64,000 nt of DNA, taken from Schizochytrium sp. TIO01 (Eukaryota; Sar; Bigyra; Thraustochytrida; Thraustochytriidae). The stretch lies in NCBI GenBank assembly GCA_004764695.1, contig SMSO01000032.1:1758501-1822500 (forward strand). Reading direction: 5' to 3'. Shown here in pieces: positions 61,972 through 64,000 of this stretch. A program made the translations under genes and the position numbers. Below the pieces are notes generated by a model that saw only the letters and a list, made by a program, of their open reading frames with translations, was not told the DNA's origin and did not search any database. Positions within the stretch are counted from its first letter, which is position 1. The number at the start of each line of letters is the position of its first letter.

Positions 61972-63150
61972 ATGACGGAGGAGATTGACGCCCACGTTGC
62001 ACGCAAGTATGAAATTTCGCAACGTCTCGGTAAAGGAGCATATGGTATTGTTTGGAAAGCAGTTGACAAACGTACTCGGCAGACTGTTGCTCTAAAGAAA
62101 TGTTTTGATGCTTTTCGCAATGCAACAGATGCCCAGCGTACATATCGTGAAATTGAATATTTAAAGCAGCTAGGAGAGCATGGAGGCCACTCAAACATCA
62201 TTCGCCTGTTATCTGTCATTAAGGCGGAGAATAATAAGGACATTTACCTTGTTTTTGAGTATATGGAAACAGATCTTCATGCGGTCATTCGAGCTGGTAT
62301 TCTTGAGCATGTTCACAAGCAGTATATTACCTATCAACTTCTACGTGCGATAAAGTATATGCACACAGGAGACCTCCTGCATCGTGATTTGAAGCCAAGT
62401 AATGTTTTGTTGAACGCAGATTGTCACCTCAAAGTCTGTGATTTTGGCTTATGCAGGAGTATTACGGAAGACCCAGCAAACAAAGCAGCCTATTCGGAGT
62501 ACACTGCTACACGCTGGTATCGTTCGCCAGAAATTCTTATGGGTTCAACAAAGTATTCTACTGGTGTTGATATTTGGGCGCTCGGCTGCATTCTTGGAGA
62601 AATGTTACTCGGCAAGCCGCTCTTTCCTGGCACATCTACCATGAACCAACTAGAACGCATCCTTGAGCTCACTGGAGTTCCAGCTTCAGAGGACTTGCAG
62701 TCAATCCAGTCGCCTTTTGCAGCGAATATGCTGGAAAGCCTTGCCAAGCCATCTATCAAGCCACTTGAAGAGATGATACCCAATGCCCCCGCTGACGGAC
62801 TTGACTTTATTCGGCGCTGCATGCATTTTAACCCAGATAAACGTGCTTCTGTTGAAGCCTTGCTTGACCATTCTTACGTAGCTCAATTTCGAAAGATTGA
62901 CGAAGAGTTATCTGCCCCACGTAAATTCAAGATTGGATCCAATGATAACATTAAGTATACTGTGGACGATTATCGCAACCGTATTTACGATCTCATTAGA
63001 CAAGCAAAGCACGACAAAACAACTACAAAGCGAAGTACTGTGGCAAAACCTGCTCTACAAGCGAACGCATCTTCAATTCCTCAAGATCCATCAACTAATT
63101 CGATGTCAGCTGCCCAAGCTCAGCCTACAGTTGTTCGCCATCAAGCATAA
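61972..63150 (+). CDS. MAPK15: ERK7/8 (MAPK15)-like MAP kinase
   Basis: CMGC-group kinase of the atypical ERK7/8 branch, linked in other organisms to cilia and autophagy. From the ATG at 61972 (AACATGA; the frame opens earlier at a GTG) it has 392 residues. Glycine loop GKGAYG (20-25), catalytic K42, HRD 137-139, DFG 157-159 (CDFGLCRS) and activation loop S175-E-Y177 before TATRWYRSPEI. MAP kinases normally carry T-x-Y; here serine replaces the threonine, which can still be phosphorylated. The C-terminal lobe continues to about 310 and the NDNIKYTVDDYRNRIYDLI segment is typical of ERK7/8. The tail is shorter than in human MAPK15 (544). Branch assignment rests on the RWYRSPEI and C-terminal features. 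Confidence 0.92.
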   Translation: MTEEIDAHVARKYEISQRLGKGAYGIVWKAVDKRTRQTVALKKCFDAFRNATDAQRTYREIEYLKQLGEHGGHSNIIRLLSVIKAENNKDIYLVFEYMETDLHAVIRAGILEHVHKQYITYQLLRAIKYMHTGDLLHRDLKPSNVLLNADCHLKVCDFGLCRSITEDPANKAAYSEYTATRWYRSPEILMGSTKYSTGVDIWALGCILGEMLLGKPLFPGTSTMNQLERILELTGVPASEDLQSIQSPFAANMLESLAKPSIKPLEEMIPNAPADGLDFIRRCMHFNPDKRASVEALLDHSYVAQFRKIDEELSAPRKFKIGSNDNIKYTVDDYRNRIYDLIRQAKHDKTTTKRSTVAKPALQANASSIPQDPSTNSMSAAQAQPTVVRHQA

Positions 63151-63613
63151 GTTCTCCACATTGCCCTTTCCCTTTATTCAAAATCAAGACAAAGCAGGTT
63201 AAGAACACTTACGCATTTTTCATCCTAGGGTATGCACGAGGTTTTTCCATCCACATATGCACATCACCTTTAGTGCTTTGATAGTGCGATAATTTAATAC
63301 TTTGTTCAGCAAACACTGTCTTCAATCCTTGTTAGGGAGCTTGTTTCACAAACACCAAAACCGCAGCTGCTCTTTTCTAATCCCTAAGGGTCTATAATTA
63401 TTTCCAGATAGTTTTGTGCTCGTGTAGTCGATTCAATACTCTAGCAAGCAGAAAAACAGAATAAGAAGCTTCTTTAGTGAAACTCCCTCCTCCATGCAAA
63501 TACTTTATGCTGGTCATTTGTTAGAATCATGATTTTCATTCCCTATCTTGAAATAATCTCAAACAAAATAACATGAAACTCAAAGGTTTATATTTACTAT
63601 TCCATAAACACTC
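63151..63613. other. Intergenic between convergent genes
   Basis: No gene seen. From about 63475 onward it is the inverted copy of the 3' flank at 45248-45385. Confidence 0.6.
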
Positions 63614-64000
63614 TCAAACAGCGCTCTTCTCGACAGGAGAAAAACCTGGATTCATACTATCAATCCGCTTCCGCCCTTCAATCGAGCCCTCATGGAAGAT
63701 ACTACCGCTACTGTTACGGCTTGTGATCGACCCACTATGGGTAGAATCAACTTGTGCGCGGCGGCGTCGATAGATCACGAACGCTGCTGCTGCAATAATC
63801 AAAGCCACGACAATACATGACACTGTTGCAGCAATGACCGTCGTTGTTGATTTTTGACTAGACGACCCAGTTTGATATTGAGGAGTTGATAGATAACTTA
63901 CAGATGGCAGCATGTTGCTTCGCGCCTGATCTGCATATTCCTGGAAGTAATCCACATTCACTATTAGGCTTGCATCTGGCAAAACCTTTGTCCCATAAAC
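63475..64000 (-). repeat. Inverted duplicate arm B
   Basis: Inverted counterpart of 44862-45385, cut by the window end, so the true repeat is longer. Similarity ends near 63480, where the two flanks part. The arms lie about 18 kb apart and enclose the prominin-like, claudin-like, HSPA13-like, ankyrin and MAPK15-like genes. Confidence 0.93.
63614..64000 (-). CDS. Second giant surface-protein gene, 3' end only (partial)
   Basis: The frame is open to the window edge and encodes the last 129 residues of a paralogue of the 1885-residue surface protein: VYGTKVLPDASL, a membrane helix (VIAATVSCIVVALIIAAAAF), the stop-transfer YRRRRA and the Ser-rich cytosolic tail. The helix and tail match the other copy with only a few substitutions, such as Val-to-Ile in the helix and Leu-to-His in the tail. 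Differences concentrate in the outer, upstream part. An intact cytosolic tail in both copies points to a functional multigene family. Confidence 0.9.
   Translation of the reverse strand, partial: VYGTKVLPDASLIVNVDYFQEYADQARSNMLPSVSYLSTPQYQTGSSSQKSTTTVIAATVSCIVVALIIAAAAFVIYRRRRAQVDSTHSGSITSRNSSGSIFHEGSIEGRKRIDSMNPGFSPVEKSAV

Noticed and set aside
1-64000. Mobile elements, viral genes, CRISPR arrays
   Set aside because: No transposase, integrase, reverse transcriptase, capsid or repeat-spacer array was seen. The large duplicated segment is a host gene.

Overview
This window is nuclear DNA from a protist-like eukaryote. Long ORFs encode typical eukaryotic proteins: a polo-like kinase, an ERK7/8-type MAP kinase, CLN3, a family-X DNA polymerase, a SEC14-GOLD protein, a prominin and an ER-type Hsp70. 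They are separated by non-coding DNA and are almost all intronless. One gene (55.0-56.2 kb) clearly has three short GT-AG introns. A CCDC146/MBO2-type protein and an ERK7/8-type kinase suggest that the organism builds flagella. An intron-poor, flagellate protist with this gene set would fit a stramenopile such as a labyrinthulomycete (thraustochytrid), but that is inference. Several ORFs open in frame at a TTG or GTG. I moved those starts to the first sensible ATG.

Layout. 1-3.9 kb: simple-sequence-rich DNA with no convincing gene. 3.9-6.0: polo-like kinase (+). 7.8-10.1: an ATG8-fold domain fused to a long disordered tail with two LIR-like motifs (+). 10.3-11.6: CLN3 (-). 12.5-13.3: orphan membrane protein (+). 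13.8-15.6: DNA polymerase lambda-like (-). 16.1-16.4: two identical tRNA-Arg(CCU) genes (-). 16.6-18.0: SEC14-GOLD protein (-). 18-21.3: repeats, including a possible 5S-like relic. 21.3-23.6: membrane-anchored GH5 endoglycoceramidase-like enzyme (+). 24.3-26.6: secreted GH3 glycosidase (+). 27.3-30.1: CCDC146 (+). 31.2-35.5: giant protein with C-terminal leucine-rich repeats (+). 35.5-39.6: AT-rich island carrying a decayed copy of the next gene's 5' end. 39.6-45.2: giant type-I surface protein (+). 45.9-50.2: prominin-like gene with a frame break (-). 50.2-55.0: repeats. 55.0-56.2: claudin/PMP22-like four-span protein (+). 58.4-59.7: HSPA13-like (+). 60.2-60.9: ankyrin protein (-). 62.0-63.2: MAPK15-like (+). 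63.6-64.0: the 3' end of a second copy of the giant surface-protein gene (-), running off the window.

The genes do not form an operon-like system. Loose themes are lysosome and autophagy (ATG8 fusion, CLN3 and possibly the orphan membrane protein), cell cycle and flagellum (PLK, CCDC146, MAPK15), glycan and glycolipid breakdown (GH5 next to GH3), and cell surface (giant PAN-type protein, prominin, claudin-like). The most unusual items are the ATG8-domain fusion with its own LIR-like motifs, the polo kinase lacking the usual His/Lys phosphopeptide pincer, and the recent inverted duplication of the surface-protein gene. I saw no transposase, reverse transcriptase, CRISPR array or viral gene.
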